A stretch of 64,000 bases of DNA, taken from NCBI GenBank assembly GCA_038326725.1, contig JBBQKI010000009.1, positions 3,398 through 67,397 of the forward strand, written 5' to 3'. This document shows, piece by piece, positions 34,427 through 43,095 of the stretch. The notes beneath the pieces were generated by a model, which ran no database searches, had not been told where the DNA came from, and saw only the letters and a program-made list of their open reading frames with translations. The DNA comes from JBBQKI01 sp038326725 (lineage in GTDB: Bacteria; Bacteroidota; Bacteroidia; Flavobacteriales; Flavobacteriaceae). Each line of letters opens with the position of its first letter. The stretch's first letter is position 1. A program made the position numbers and the translations under genes.

Positions 34427-34846
34427 TTAATTCTTTTTTGAAATCAAAAATTCCGTATACTCCCTAATATAATCTTCTTCCATAAAAACATCGCTAACCA
34501 AGGAGAGGCAAACAGCGCCCGAAGAAAAATTTTCCAGTTCCCGCCAAATGCCGTTTGGAATTAGCAATCCCCGGTCCGGACGGTTTAATGTTATGATCCG
34601 ACGGGATTGTCCGTTATCCAAAACCACGTCAAAACTACCACTTAGGGCAATTAAAAATTGTTGAAGTTCCTTGTGTGCATGACCTCCACGGGTGGAACTG
34701 CTGGGCACGTCGTACAAATAATAAACCCTTTTTATAGTAAAGGGCAAGACATCATTTTCGATTACCGAAAGATTGCCGCGTCCATCGGGATCGGTTATTT
34801 TCGGAATTTCGCGCAATTTTATTTCTTCTAAATCAATGTATTTCAT
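34427..34846 (-). CDS. FdtA/QdtA-like dTDP-4-oxo-6-deoxyhexose 3,4-ketoisomerase (cupin)
   Basis: 139 residues from the Met at 34846. It is a single cupin domain with the family's GNLSVIENDVLPFTIKRVYYLYDV and the metal/ligand-binding RGGHAHKELQQFLIALSGSF, where the two histidines form the HxH element. Enzymes of this family move the keto group from C4 to C3 to prepare 3-amino-3,6-dideoxy sugars. The aminotransferase expected next in the pathway is at 41012-42121. The start overlaps the end of the GT4 gene upstream by 14 bp, so the two are coupled. FdtA (galacto) and QdtA (gluco) cannot be separated here. Confidence 0.82.
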   Translation of the reverse strand: MKYIDLEEIKLREIPKITDPDGRGNLSVIENDVLPFTIKRVYYLYDVPSSSTRGGHAHKELQQFLIALSGSFDVVLDNGQSRRIITLNRPDRGLLIPNGIWRELENFSSGAVCLSLVSDVFMEEDYIREYTEFLISKKN

Positions 34847-35942
34847 CCTGTAATAATTGGTTCCATTTTTCAGCAATCACATCCATCGAAAAACCGCTGA
34901 CGGAAGGCTTTGAGTTGCTTTTGCATTCATTATAAAGGGTCTCGTTAAAGCACATTTCTTGTAACGCTTCCGCAAATAAAGGTAAATTTCTTTCGGGAAT
35001 CAGCAACCCGTTTTTTCCATGCTCTATAATTTCTGAAGGTCCCGAAACTATATCCAAAGAAACCACAGGTGTTCCCACTGAAAGCGTTTCTACCAAAACC
35101 ATGGGGAAGCCTTCATACTTGCTAGTCAGCGTTACCAAACGTGCGTTGGCGATATAGGGGAATGGGTTTGGGTCAAAGGGCAAAAATAGGATGGAATTTT
35201 TACAATCCTGTGCTGCGGCAAGGTTTTTCAGTTTTTCTAAATCCTTTCCATCGCCTAAAATAACAAGGAAAACCTGTTGTTCCCATACCTTTGATAGGGA
35301 AAACGCTTTTATCAAAAAAGTAAAATCCTTTATTTCATCGTTCAATCTGCCATAGGAAAGAATGTAGGTTTTACCGCTAAGATTTGCTGGCGTTTCCAGT
35401 TTGATTTTGTTCCATTGGGGATCGTAGGCGTTATGAATAGTAATAGTGTTATTGATCCCGCTTTTATTTAAAATTTCAGTTTCGATATACTTTGAAACTG
35501 CCGCACTTTTCAGGTTTCGGTTATACACTTTTGAAAAGGCTGGGTTGGTGGTCAAATATTCCTTTTTTTTGGAACTATGTATCACGTAAATTCGCTGGAA
35601 ACCTTTATAAACATAGCCGTCATAAAACAATTCCCTGTAATAGTTGTTTTTCGGACGGTGATCGATTATCACATCAAACGATTCCTTTTTTAAAAAACTT
35701 CGCATATTTTTAAATCGCAAAAACCGTTGCAAAAAGTTTTCGTTTGCGGTTTTCTTATCCCCCAAATTGAAAATATTGCCGGAAAAAGGATAATCAATTT
35801 CATTGTTCAACAGTACCAAATGAACTTCATGTCCTTTTTTGCAAAGCATCTGCGAAAGCATGGCGCAAGAACGTTCCAATCCGCCCTTTCCCAAAGAAAT
35901 AGCGACCAGGCAAACCTTAAATTTTTTTTCTTTGGAAGGCAT
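34833..35942 (-). CDS. Glycosyltransferase family 4
   Basis: 369 residues from the Met at 35942 (MPSKEKKFKVCLVAISLGKG). GT-B fold with the N-terminal GGLERSCAMLSQML acceptor loop and the C-terminal E-x7-E motif in KYEGFPMVLVETLSVGTPVV near residues 285-303. The nucleotide-sugar region GRLNDEIKDFTFLIKAF is typical. Upstream the start codon is only 51 bp from the divergent GT4 gene at 35994. It overlaps the FdtA-like gene by 14 bp and both probably belong to one transcript with the GT61 pseudogene. Confidence 0.87.
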   Translation of the reverse strand: MPSKEKKFKVCLVAISLGKGGLERSCAMLSQMLCKKGHEVHLVLLNNEIDYPFSGNIFNLGDKKTANENFLQRFLRFKNMRSFLKKESFDVIIDHRPKNNYYRELFYDGYVYKGFQRIYVIHSSKKKEYLTTNPAFSKVYNRNLKSAAVSKYIETEILNKSGINNTITIHNAYDPQWNKIKLETPANLSGKTYILSYGRLNDEIKDFTFLIKAFSLSKVWEQQVFLVILGDGKDLEKLKNLAAAQDCKNSILFLPFDPNPFPYIANARLVTLTSKYEGFPMVLVETLSVGTPVVSLDIVSGPSEIIEHGKNGLLIPERNLPLFAEALQEMCFNETLYNECKSNSKPSVSGFSMDVIAEKWNQLLQDEIH

Positions 35943-35993
35943 CGTGATTATTATAGTATTTTTGGTGCTGATGGTGACAAATATACTGCAAAT

Positions 35994-37142
35994 ATGAAGA
36001 TACTTTTGGTGGGCGAATACAGCCGTTTGCACAATTCGTTGAAGGAAGGGCTACTGGTTTTGGGTCATGAAGTTACAATCATCGGCACCGGCGATTATTT
36101 TAAAAACTTCCCTGTAGACATTAAACTTCACAGAAAATATAATTCGGGATTTGGGAAAAAACTGAAGGTTTTACTTTATAAATTGTTTGATATTGACATT
36201 GCTTCAATCAGTATAAGAAAACAATTCTTCAGCAATTGCAAAAAACTGGAAGGCTTTGATATTGTGCAACTCATAAATGAAAGCCCGTTTGGAGCGACCC
36301 CAAAAGTGGAAATGGAGATTATTTCATTCCTGAAAAAAAACAACAAATACCTCTTTCTACTTTCCTGCGGTACCGACCATTTAAGCGTGAAATATGCTTT
36401 CGAAAAAAAACCAAAATATTCCATTTTGAATGCTTATTTTGAAGGAAGGGAATCCGCAAAATCTGTTGCGCCAATTTTGAAATATCTAAAACCAGAATTT
36501 GAATCGCTTCACCATTTTGTTTACACAAAAATTGATGGCGTGATTGCTTCCGATTTGGACTATCATCTTCCCTTAATTGGAAACCCAAAATATTTGGGGC
36601 TGATACCAAACCCCATCAATATTGAAAAATTGCACTTTCATCCCAATGTAATTCAGAATAAAATAATAATTTTTCACGGCATCAACCGGGGCAATTATTA
36701 TAAAAAGGGAAATGACTATTTTGAAAAAGCCTTGGAAACCATAAAAGAAAAATATTCAGAAAAAGTAGAAATCATTACCGTGGAAAACCTGCCCTATGAG
36801 GAATATATCGAAAAATATAATAGCGCACACATACTACTGGATCAGGTTTTTGCTTATGATCAGGGTTATAATGCGCTGGAGGCAATGGCAAAGGGAAAAG
36901 TAGTTTTTACGGGGGCTGAAAAGGAATTTTTGGAATATTATAATTTAAACGAAGACGAAGTTTGCATCAACGCTTTGCCCGATATCGGAAAGCTTGTCGA
37001 AAAATTAGGCTGGTTAATTGAAAACCCTGAAAAGATTACAGAAATTGGAAAGAACGCCCGAAGCTTTATCGAGAGGGAACACTATTACGTAAAAATTGCA
37101 TCTAAATATGAATACCTTTGGTCTGAAACCAAAAACCAATGA
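35994..37142 (+). CDS. Glycosyltransferase (GT4-like, DUF-type N-terminus)
   Basis: 382 residues from the ATG at 35994 (MKILLVGEYSRLHNSLKEGL), selected over an in-frame upstream Met because it starts the Rossmann strand. A GT-B enzyme: N-terminal binding domain with IINPI-type LIPNPINIEKL, and C-terminal LLDQVFAYDQGYNALEAMAKGKVVFTG carrying the E-x-type acidic motif. It uses an unknown nucleotide sugar. Its stop overlaps the sulfotransferase start by 4 bp (ATGA), so both are translationally coupled. Confidence 0.82.
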   Translation: MKILLVGEYSRLHNSLKEGLLVLGHEVTIIGTGDYFKNFPVDIKLHRKYNSGFGKKLKVLLYKLFDIDIASISIRKQFFSNCKKLEGFDIVQLINESPFGATPKVEMEIISFLKKNNKYLFLLSCGTDHLSVKYAFEKKPKYSILNAYFEGRESAKSVAPILKYLKPEFESLHHFVYTKIDGVIASDLDYHLPLIGNPKYLGLIPNPINIEKLHFHPNVIQNKIIIFHGINRGNYYKKGNDYFEKALETIKEKYSEKVEIITVENLPYEEYIEKYNSAHILLDQVFAYDQGYNALEAMAKGKVVFTGAEKEFLEYYNLNEDEVCINALPDIGKLVEKLGWLIENPEKITEIGKNARSFIEREHYYVKIASKYEYLWSETKNQ

Positions 37143-38071
37143 GCAGCATTTCAGAATTTAGGTTGCCAAATTTGTTCCTTCCCGGCGCAGCAAAATCGGG
37201 AACGAGTAGCATCCACGAACTGTTGGATGCCCATCCTGAAATCAATATGTCTACCAATAAAGAACCGCATTTTTTGGCTTCAAAAAAATTGGAAGAATAT
37301 TCTACCGAAGAAATAAACGCATATCAAGGTTTATTTAATTTTAAAAAACAATTTAAATATCACGGCGAGTCAAGTACTGGTTATTTTTATTTTCAAAATT
37401 TTAAAGCCAACCTGAAAACCCACTTTAAAACTGAACCAAAATTTATTTTTATTTTAAGAAATCCGATAGACCGGACCTATTCTCACTTTACATATGTAAA
37501 AAGCCTGGGCAGCGAAGATGCCGATCTTAGAGCAGCAGTATTGGAGAACCATCAGCAAAACCCAGAACCCGAGGACATGTTGCCGGAGCACATCATCAAA
37601 AACTACCATCAATATAGTTTGTACGGCAAATGGCTGGAAAAATTTTATATTGAATTTGATCCGAAAAATATTAAATTATTGCTTTTTGAAGATTTCAAAG
37701 AACACCCATTGGAAACATTAAATGAATGCTTCCGGTTTTTGAACCTTTCGGAAATGAATGAAATACCCCTTTTGCATTCCAATAAAACGGTGCAGACGAA
37801 ATACCCGAAAACCTTCAGGAAATTAAGGATTTTAACATTGAACAAAAACAGGTTTACCGATATCGTGAAGCATTTTTTTCCTAAAAAATTCCGGCGGAAG
37901 TACAAAAAAAGGATTTCCGAAGTGTTCCTGATTGCCACCAAAACCAACAAGACATTTCCAAAGCTCAATGAAAACGATCGAAAGTGGCTTTATGATTTGT
38001 ACAAAGAAGACATCGCAAAATTAAAAACCCTCACCGGCCTTTCATTTTCAAAATGGAAGGATTTTGATTGA
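37139..38071 (+). CDS. Sulfotransferase (PAPS-dependent)
   Basis: 310 residues. The 5'-phosphosulfate-binding loop is GAAKSGTSSI at residues 16-25 and the 3'-phosphate-binding segment is FILRNPIDRTYSHF near 102-115, so PAPS binding is intact. It starts in the ATGA overlap with the GT4 gene and is followed 6 bp later by the Wzx flippase, which implies sulfation of the polysaccharide or its repeat unit before or near export. Sulfotransferases are known in some marine bacterial surface-polysaccharide clusters but are not standard. Confidence 0.88.
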   Translation: MSSISEFRLPNLFLPGAAKSGTSSIHELLDAHPEINMSTNKEPHFLASKKLEEYSTEEINAYQGLFNFKKQFKYHGESSTGYFYFQNFKANLKTHFKTEPKFIFILRNPIDRTYSHFTYVKSLGSEDADLRAAVLENHQQNPEPEDMLPEHIIKNYHQYSLYGKWLEKFYIEFDPKNIKLLLFEDFKEHPLETLNECFRFLNLSEMNEIPLLHSNKTVQTKYPKTFRKLRILTLNKNRFTDIVKHFFPKKFRRKYKKRISEVFLIATKTNKTFPKLNENDRKWLYDLYKEDIAKLKTLTGLSFSKWKDFD

Positions 38072-38077
38072 CAAAGC

Positions 38078-39322
38078 ATGAATTTTTTCAAAACCTCCAT
38101 ACTATCAGGAATCAATACCGCCGTTACGGTGGCCACTGGGTTGGTCACCAATAAACTTGTCGCTGTTTTCATTGGCCCGGAAGGGTTGGGTGTTATCGGG
38201 CAGTTCAAGGATTTTATGAAATTATTACTGTCGGTGAGCCAATTGGGTTTAGATAGTGGCATAGTTAAAAACGTCTCCGAAAGTCAACACGATAAAGTTG
38301 CCTTGGCCAAGGTTTTGAGCACGGCATTTAAGGCCCAGCTTTTGGTTTCCGTGGTTTTGGCTTTGGGCATTTTCCTTTTTCGAAATCAAATATTGATTTA
38401 TTTATTGGGAACGAGAGAGCATGCGGAAATCTTCGTTTTGCTGGGCTTAGCCGTTTTCCCCATGTTTTTGTTCAGTTCACTTTTGGCTATTTTGAACGGG
38501 CTGCACCAAATAAAACGCTACGTTTCAATCTCCATTATCGCTAACGTTTTAAGTTCGGGTTGTACCATTGTCCTTATTTTTCTTTATGGACTGAGTGGAG
38601 TTCTGTATAGTTTGGTTCTGGCACAGTTCATAACCTTCGGCACGCTATTGTTCTTTCTAAAAAATTCAGGCATTAAAATAAGTTGGTTCACCCAAAAATT
38701 CGATCTTGGAAAGTTCAGGGAATTGTTGAAGTTTTCGGCAATGTTCATTTCCGGGACACTCACACTTTCGCTATCACTGATCTTTGTGCGGAAATATTTG
38801 GCCAGCAATTTAGGTTTGGAATTTGCGGGATATTGGGAAGCCATGTGGCGCATCTCGGCGCTATACCTCACTTTTTTGACTTCGGCATTTGCCTTTTACC
38901 TTTTGCCCACCTTTTCAAAATTAAAAACCAAATACCTCCGGAAAGAAATTTTTAAAATTTGGAAAATCACTTTGCCCGTTGCGCTTTTAATAGGAACAAC
39001 CGTTTTTTTGGCAAAAGACATATTAATCCCCATTTTATATTCCGAAGAGTTTTTGGTAATTGGAAGCCTGTTTTTATTTCAAATAATGGGAGATATTTTA
39101 AGGATCAACAGTTGGGTTTTGGGGAATTTGCTCGTGGCGAAAGTTCATGCCAAGGTTTTCATAGCTGTCCAAATTGGCTGGGGAGTGCTGTTCTGTATAT
39201 TGGTAACGGTTTTGGTACCGCAATATGGTTTTAAAGGAGTTTCCATTGCCTATTTTCTAACCTATGTGGCGCATTTTGGGTTTATGAATATCTACTTCAA
39301 AAAGTTGTTATGGAAAATCTGA
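38078..39322 (+). CDS. Wzx-type O-antigen/polysaccharide flippase (first copy)
   Basis: 414 residues with about 12 membrane helices. The N-terminus MNFFKTSILSGINTAVTVAT, then TNKLVAVFIGPEGLGVIGQF, and ending YGFKGVSIAYFLTYVAHFGF are typical of the polysaccharide-flippase (MATE/PST) family in this phylum. It probably turns lipid-linked repeat units across the inner membrane. It follows the sulfotransferase by 6 bp. A second, divergent copy lies convergently downstream at 39342-40628. Confidence 0.9.
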   Translation: MNFFKTSILSGINTAVTVATGLVTNKLVAVFIGPEGLGVIGQFKDFMKLLLSVSQLGLDSGIVKNVSESQHDKVALAKVLSTAFKAQLLVSVVLALGIFLFRNQILIYLLGTREHAEIFVLLGLAVFPMFLFSSLLAILNGLHQIKRYVSISIIANVLSSGCTIVLIFLYGLSGVLYSLVLAQFITFGTLLFFLKNSGIKISWFTQKFDLGKFRELLKFSAMFISGTLTLSLSLIFVRKYLASNLGLEFAGYWEAMWRISALYLTFLTSAFAFYLLPTFSKLKTKYLRKEIFKIWKITLPVALLIGTTVFLAKDILIPILYSEEFLVIGSLFLFQIMGDILRINSWVLGNLLVAKVHAKVFIAVQIGWGVLFCILVTVLVPQYGFKGVSIAYFLTYVAHFGFMNIYFKKLLWKI

Positions 39323-39341
39323 AAATCTCCCTCATAGGGTA

Positions 39342-40628
39342 TTAATCAATTGGTTTTTTTTTGTTAAAATAACGGAATACCAAATAGAACACCACGAAAA
39401 AATAAACTATGTATCGCGCAAAATGGGCCATCACAATCCCCTCAATCCCAAAAATATCTACTAAATAACGAGCCAGAAAATAGAAGAGCCCCAACGAAAT
39501 AATTTCAGAAAAAATAAAACTTCGCACCAGTTTTTTGGCCAAAAACTGGCTCATCAAAACTAAGGCGGCCAACCGGATAAAATCGCCCATCAATTGCCAT
39601 TTGAACAAAGGTGACATCTCTGTAAAATCCGGGTAAATAATTTGGATCACCAAATCGCGGAACAAATAAATCAATACCATCCCAACGCCGAAAAGCGGCA
39701 AAAGGGTTTTGTATATTGAAAAAAGTTCTTTCTTGAAATCGTGTTTTGTGTAAATTCCCGCAAATTTTGGAAGGACATATAAACTAAAAATCGCGCTTGA
39801 AAAAACCATATAATTTTTTGAAATAAAGCTCATAGCCGTCCAAATTCCGGCATCGGCTTCCGAAATTCTTTTCACTACCATCGTCCGGATATCGATCTCC
39901 ACATAATTAAGCAATACCGTTGAAAAAAAAGACATTAGTGAAAATGAGAGCAGGCCTTTGGCGAAGGGGGTTTTAAAGGAAATTTTTGAAAAAATGAGAT
40001 ACTCCTTAAGTTCTTTTATAAAAATAAAAAGCAGTACAAAAAATTGGATAATCGGCGTAAGTGCTATAGCTATCAATACCCCGTCTATGTTAAATTGAAA
40101 CAGGAAAACAACGGTTAAAACCGAACTCAACAAATAGCTGAAAAGATCTATTTTGGCGAATTTTTTATATTTTGAAAGCCCGTTGATGATCCCATTAAAA
40201 ACCCGATACATTGCCACGAATGGGACTGTTACTGCCAATAATTTCAGTAAATAGGAAAAATCCTGCGAAGCAAAAAGGCGTTCGCTTAGGAAATCTGCTG
40301 CTAAAAACAGTACAAGTCCCGTACCAAATGTTCCCAAAACCGTGAAGACAAAAGCCGTGGAAAAAAGTTTTTGAAGTTGAACTTTATCTTCTTTATGTTC
40401 GGAAACATATTTTACGATCCCGTTGAAAATACCTACCGATGAAAATGAGGTGATGAGTTCGGAAAGGTTCCGAAGTTGGCCTACTTTTGAAATTCCCGCT
40501 TCGCCCACAAGCTCGGCCATTAAGCGTTGAATGACCAACGAAATCAATAATCGTATGCTAATGACCCCTGCGTTCAAAGAGGTCATCTTTAAAAGTAAAT
40601 TGCCGCGTATGGAATCGGGGATTTTCAA
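39342..40628 (-). CDS. Wzx-type O-antigen/polysaccharide flippase (second copy)
   Basis: 428 residues, about 12 helices, opening with GNLLLKMTSLNAGVISIRLLI, then MAELVGEAGISKVGQLRNL and closing with FGIEGIVMAHFARYIVYFFV. Same family as the neighbour at 38078 and alike in outline, but clearly different in sequence, so not a recent duplicate. It is on the opposite strand and belongs to the minus-strand block that includes the aminotransferase. Two flippases in one locus suggest two different lipid-linked products, or a composite of two ancestral clusters. Confidence 0.9.
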   Translation of the reverse strand: MKIPDSIRGNLLLKMTSLNAGVISIRLLISLVIQRLMAELVGEAGISKVGQLRNLSELITSFSSVGIFNGIVKYVSEHKEDKVQLQKLFSTAFVFTVLGTFGTGLVLFLAADFLSERLFASQDFSYLLKLLAVTVPFVAMYRVFNGIINGLSKYKKFAKIDLFSYLLSSVLTVVFLFQFNIDGVLIAIALTPIIQFFVLLFIFIKELKEYLIFSKISFKTPFAKGLLSFSLMSFFSTVLLNYVEIDIRTMVVKRISEADAGIWTAMSFISKNYMVFSSAIFSLYVLPKFAGIYTKHDFKKELFSIYKTLLPLFGVGMVLIYLFRDLVIQIIYPDFTEMSPLFKWQLMGDFIRLAALVLMSQFLAKKLVRSFIFSEIISLGLFYFLARYLVDIFGIEGIVMAHFARYIVYFFVVFYLVFRYFNKKKPID

Positions 40629-40670
40629 ATTAGTTGGTATGATAGCGTATTAGTGGGTTAGTGTATTAGG

Positions 40671-40907
40671 TTACTTCTTTTTCACTTTAATCCGGTTTTT
40701 TAAATGGTTTTTGAAGGAAGTAATCATTTTTGAAAGTTCGGCAATATTTAAAGCTATTGAATCTGCCGCCCTTATAAATTGTGAAGCTAGCCGATAGGTT
40801 TCTTCTTTGGGGAATTTCATTATTTGACCATTTACCGATTCCCCAAAATTTATTGCTTTCTGATAAATCTGTAAATCCTCAAACCTAAAATAATGCTTGC
40901 TTTCCAT
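40671..40907 (-). pseudogene. Four-helix-bundle (S23/IVP-like) protein, internally deleted
   Basis: 78 residues. The N-terminal half is a textbook four-helix-bundle protein (FRFEDLQIYQKAINF, FPKEETYRLASQFIRAADSI, ALNIAE). After ALNIAE the normal GS...NAEF-like middle half is missing, and the chain jumps in frame to LSKMITSFKNHLKN, which is the usual C-terminal helix. Family members are about 115-120 residues, so roughly 40 are gone. It may be a remnant or a fold-incompetent protein. It lies between the second flippase and the aminotransferase. Confidence 0.65.
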
Positions 40908-41011
40908 TGTTGGAATTATTTACTTTTTCTGCCCTTTAACGCTATTATATGTTCTCGATTTTTAATAAAAATCTATCATTTGTAAATCTAATCCGCTAAA
41001 ACACTAACCAA

Positions 41012-42121
41012 CTAAACTCCACCCCACTGATTCAAAACCAAAATAACCTCATCAACTTCATTTTGAGTCATCACGGGGCTCATTGGAATACTGATTACTT
41101 GTGAATGAATTTTATCAGTTATGGGAAATTTCAAATTGGAAAATTCCTTCAAAGCTTTCTGTTTATGAGGTGGAAGGGGATAATGAATCAAATGGCCAAT
41201 TCCTTTTTTTGAAAGGAATTCCATGAAACCTTCCCGGTTTTCAACTAGAATTATAAACAAATGAAATACGTGATTTTCGCTTCCGTCATAGATTGGTAAT
41301 TTGATTTTTTCATTCTTTATTTCCGAAAAATAGCGTTTCGCAATCTGCCTACGTTTTTGATTATCATCATTTAACGTTGGAAGTTTTATCCTTAAAAATC
41401 CTGCTTGTATTTCGTCCAACCGCGAATTGATTCCCAAATATTGATTTACATATTTGGAAGAAGTACCATAGTTGCGCAATTTTTTAATTACCGTGGCAAG
41501 TTCTTCATCATTGGTGGTTACCGCTCCCCCATCTCCCAAAGCACCAAGATTTTTGGTAGGATAAAAACTGAATCCGGCAGCATCCCCCAAATTTCCACCC
41601 ATTTTACCCATTTTGTCCTGCGCGCCATGGGCTTGGGCGGCATCTTCAATTACCAATAAATCATTGTTTGCCGCACATTCGGAAATTAATTCCATCGGTG
41701 CCAATTGTCCGTACAAATGAACGGGCATAATGGCCTTGGTTTTTTTTGTGATTGAGGTTTGCAATGCTTTCAAATCAAAATTAAAAGTATCCGCTTCCGC
41801 TTCCACTAAAACCGGTTTTAATCCGGCTTGTTTAATGGCTAAAATAGTTGCTATATACGTATTTGAAGCTACAAGGATTTCATCATTTTCATTAAGCTTT
41901 CCAAGTATTTTATAGGCTTCAAGAATTAGCCGAAGCGCATCTAGCCCATTGCCAACGCCGATGCAATATTTTGTGCCACAATAATTTGAAAATTCAGCTT
42001 CAAAATCTGCAACTTCCTTTCCCAATATATAATGTCCGGAAGCCATAAAATCGCGGAACTTGTTTTGAAATTGTTCTTCAAAACGTTGATTGATTTTATG
42101 AAGGTCTAAAAAAGGAATCAT
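41012..42121 (-). CDS. DegT/DnrJ/EryC1 aminotransferase (FdtB-like)
   Basis: 369 residues. The PLP-binding lysine is K190 in FYPTKNLGALGDGGAVTTN, and the DLHKINQRFEEQF opening, YCIGVGNGLDALRLIL and VIEDAAQAHGAQ blocks identify the sugar aminotransferase (SAT) family. With the FdtA-like ketoisomerase at 34427 it would make dTDP-3-amino-3,6-dideoxyhexose. Its start overlaps the stop of the acyltransferase gene by 4 bp (ATGA). The glucose-1-phosphate thymidylyltransferase and 4,6-dehydratase that such a pathway needs are not in the window. Confidence 0.9.
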   Translation of the reverse strand: MIPFLDLHKINQRFEEQFQNKFRDFMASGHYILGKEVADFEAEFSNYCGTKYCIGVGNGLDALRLILEAYKILGKLNENDEILVASNTYIATILAIKQAGLKPVLVEAEADTFNFDLKALQTSITKKTKAIMPVHLYGQLAPMELISECAANNDLLVIEDAAQAHGAQDKMGKMGGNLGDAAGFSFYPTKNLGALGDGGAVTTNDEELATVIKKLRNYGTSSKYVNQYLGINSRLDEIQAGFLRIKLPTLNDDNQKRRQIAKRYFSEIKNEKIKLPIYDGSENHVFHLFIILVENREGFMEFLSKKGIGHLIHYPLPPHKQKALKEFSNLKFPITDKIHSQVISIPMSPVMTQNEVDEVILVLNQWGGV

Positions 42122-43095
42122 TTCAATTGTAAATTTAAAGTTTTATACGCCGCTGTTTCAACCACGTAATTATTCGCGGTAAAAGTACGAGCACCACAAC
42201 TTTCCTTCCAAAAAACCAAGCCTTCGTTTAAAATCCTCCCATTATTCTCACTGGAAATATTGAAATCGAAATACTGTTTATCCTTTCGGAAATGGTTGAT
42301 GATAAAATCATAGGCTAGGTCTAGGCTTCCGAAGGAATTTTTGTCGGCATTGCCGGAAACATATTGCGGATGTATGGTGGTCTGGGTCAAAAAAACCGTG
42401 GTCCCGGCAACGATTTTTTTGTCTTTATAAACATTGACTTGATGAATGTTTACTGGAAAAAGTGAAGCCAGTAATTTTATTTCTTCGAGGCTATGAACAG
42501 GTTTAATCCCATGTTTTCCTGATAGGTTTGGGATTAATATTTCATTCCAAAAGCTATCAAAATCAGCATTCACTTTTACGGTGAGGCCGTTGCGGAAAGC
42601 TTTGTTGATGCCCTCTCGCCGGTTTTTTTGAAACCTTAACTTGTTCCGGTAATCAATTACCATCAAGGCATCTCTTTTTACCAAAACAGCATTAGATTTA
42701 AAAAGTAAGTATTCGAGTTCATCAGCGGGTAAAGTGTTGTAAAACGTAGGGATGATCCGGATATCCAATTTTTGAACCCCTTCGGAAGATAGGAACTCCA
42801 GCATTTTTTTAAAAGCTTCAAATGCATCCAACAGTTTTGCGCTTTCTTGAAGGATAAAACTGCCGTAAGTCAATCCTTGATGGGAATATACAGTGCTGTC
42901 CACCTTGTTTGCGGGAAGAAGGGCAAACAAATTATTTCCTTCAAAAACCAATAATGAATGGTCCTCGAAACGGTCTTGGTGATAGTCCATAAAATCGCGC
43001 TGGAAAAGGAAAGTGGCGTTTTTTGCGGTGGAAACGAAATGGTCCCACGCATTTTTATCCTGACTCGTATATTTTTTTATTGTAAAAATTTCAAT
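42118..43095 (-). CDS. FemAB/GNAT-like acyltransferase, probable ATT start
   Basis: 325 residues if translation starts at ATT 43095. It has the FemAB/acetyltransferase-6 look: NRREGINKAFRNGLTV in the middle, FWNEILIPNLSGKHGI, and SLDLAYDFIINHFRKDKQYF plus LVFWKESCGARTF at the end. The first ATG in frame (42990, DYHQDRF) lies 35 residues inside conserved text such as AWDHFVSTAKNATFLFQRDF. No ATG, GTG or TTG exists between the upstream stop and that ATG, but ATT at 43093-43095 overlaps the TGA of the previous gene. Probably the acyl donor step of the amino sugar or of the polymer. Confidence 0.75.
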   Translation of the reverse strand: MEIFTIKKYTSQDKNAWDHFVSTAKNATFLFQRDFMDYHQDRFEDHSLLVFEGNNLFALLPANKVDSTVYSHQGLTYGSFILQESAKLLDAFEAFKKMLEFLSSEGVQKLDIRIIPTFYNTLPADELEYLLFKSNAVLVKRDALMVIDYRNKLRFQKNRREGINKAFRNGLTVKVNADFDSFWNEILIPNLSGKHGIKPVHSLEEIKLLASLFPVNIHQVNVYKDKKIVAGTTVFLTQTTIHPQYVSGNADKNSFGSLDLAYDFIINHFRKDKQYFDFNISSENNGRILNEGLVFWKESCGARTFTANNYVVETAAYKTLNLQLK

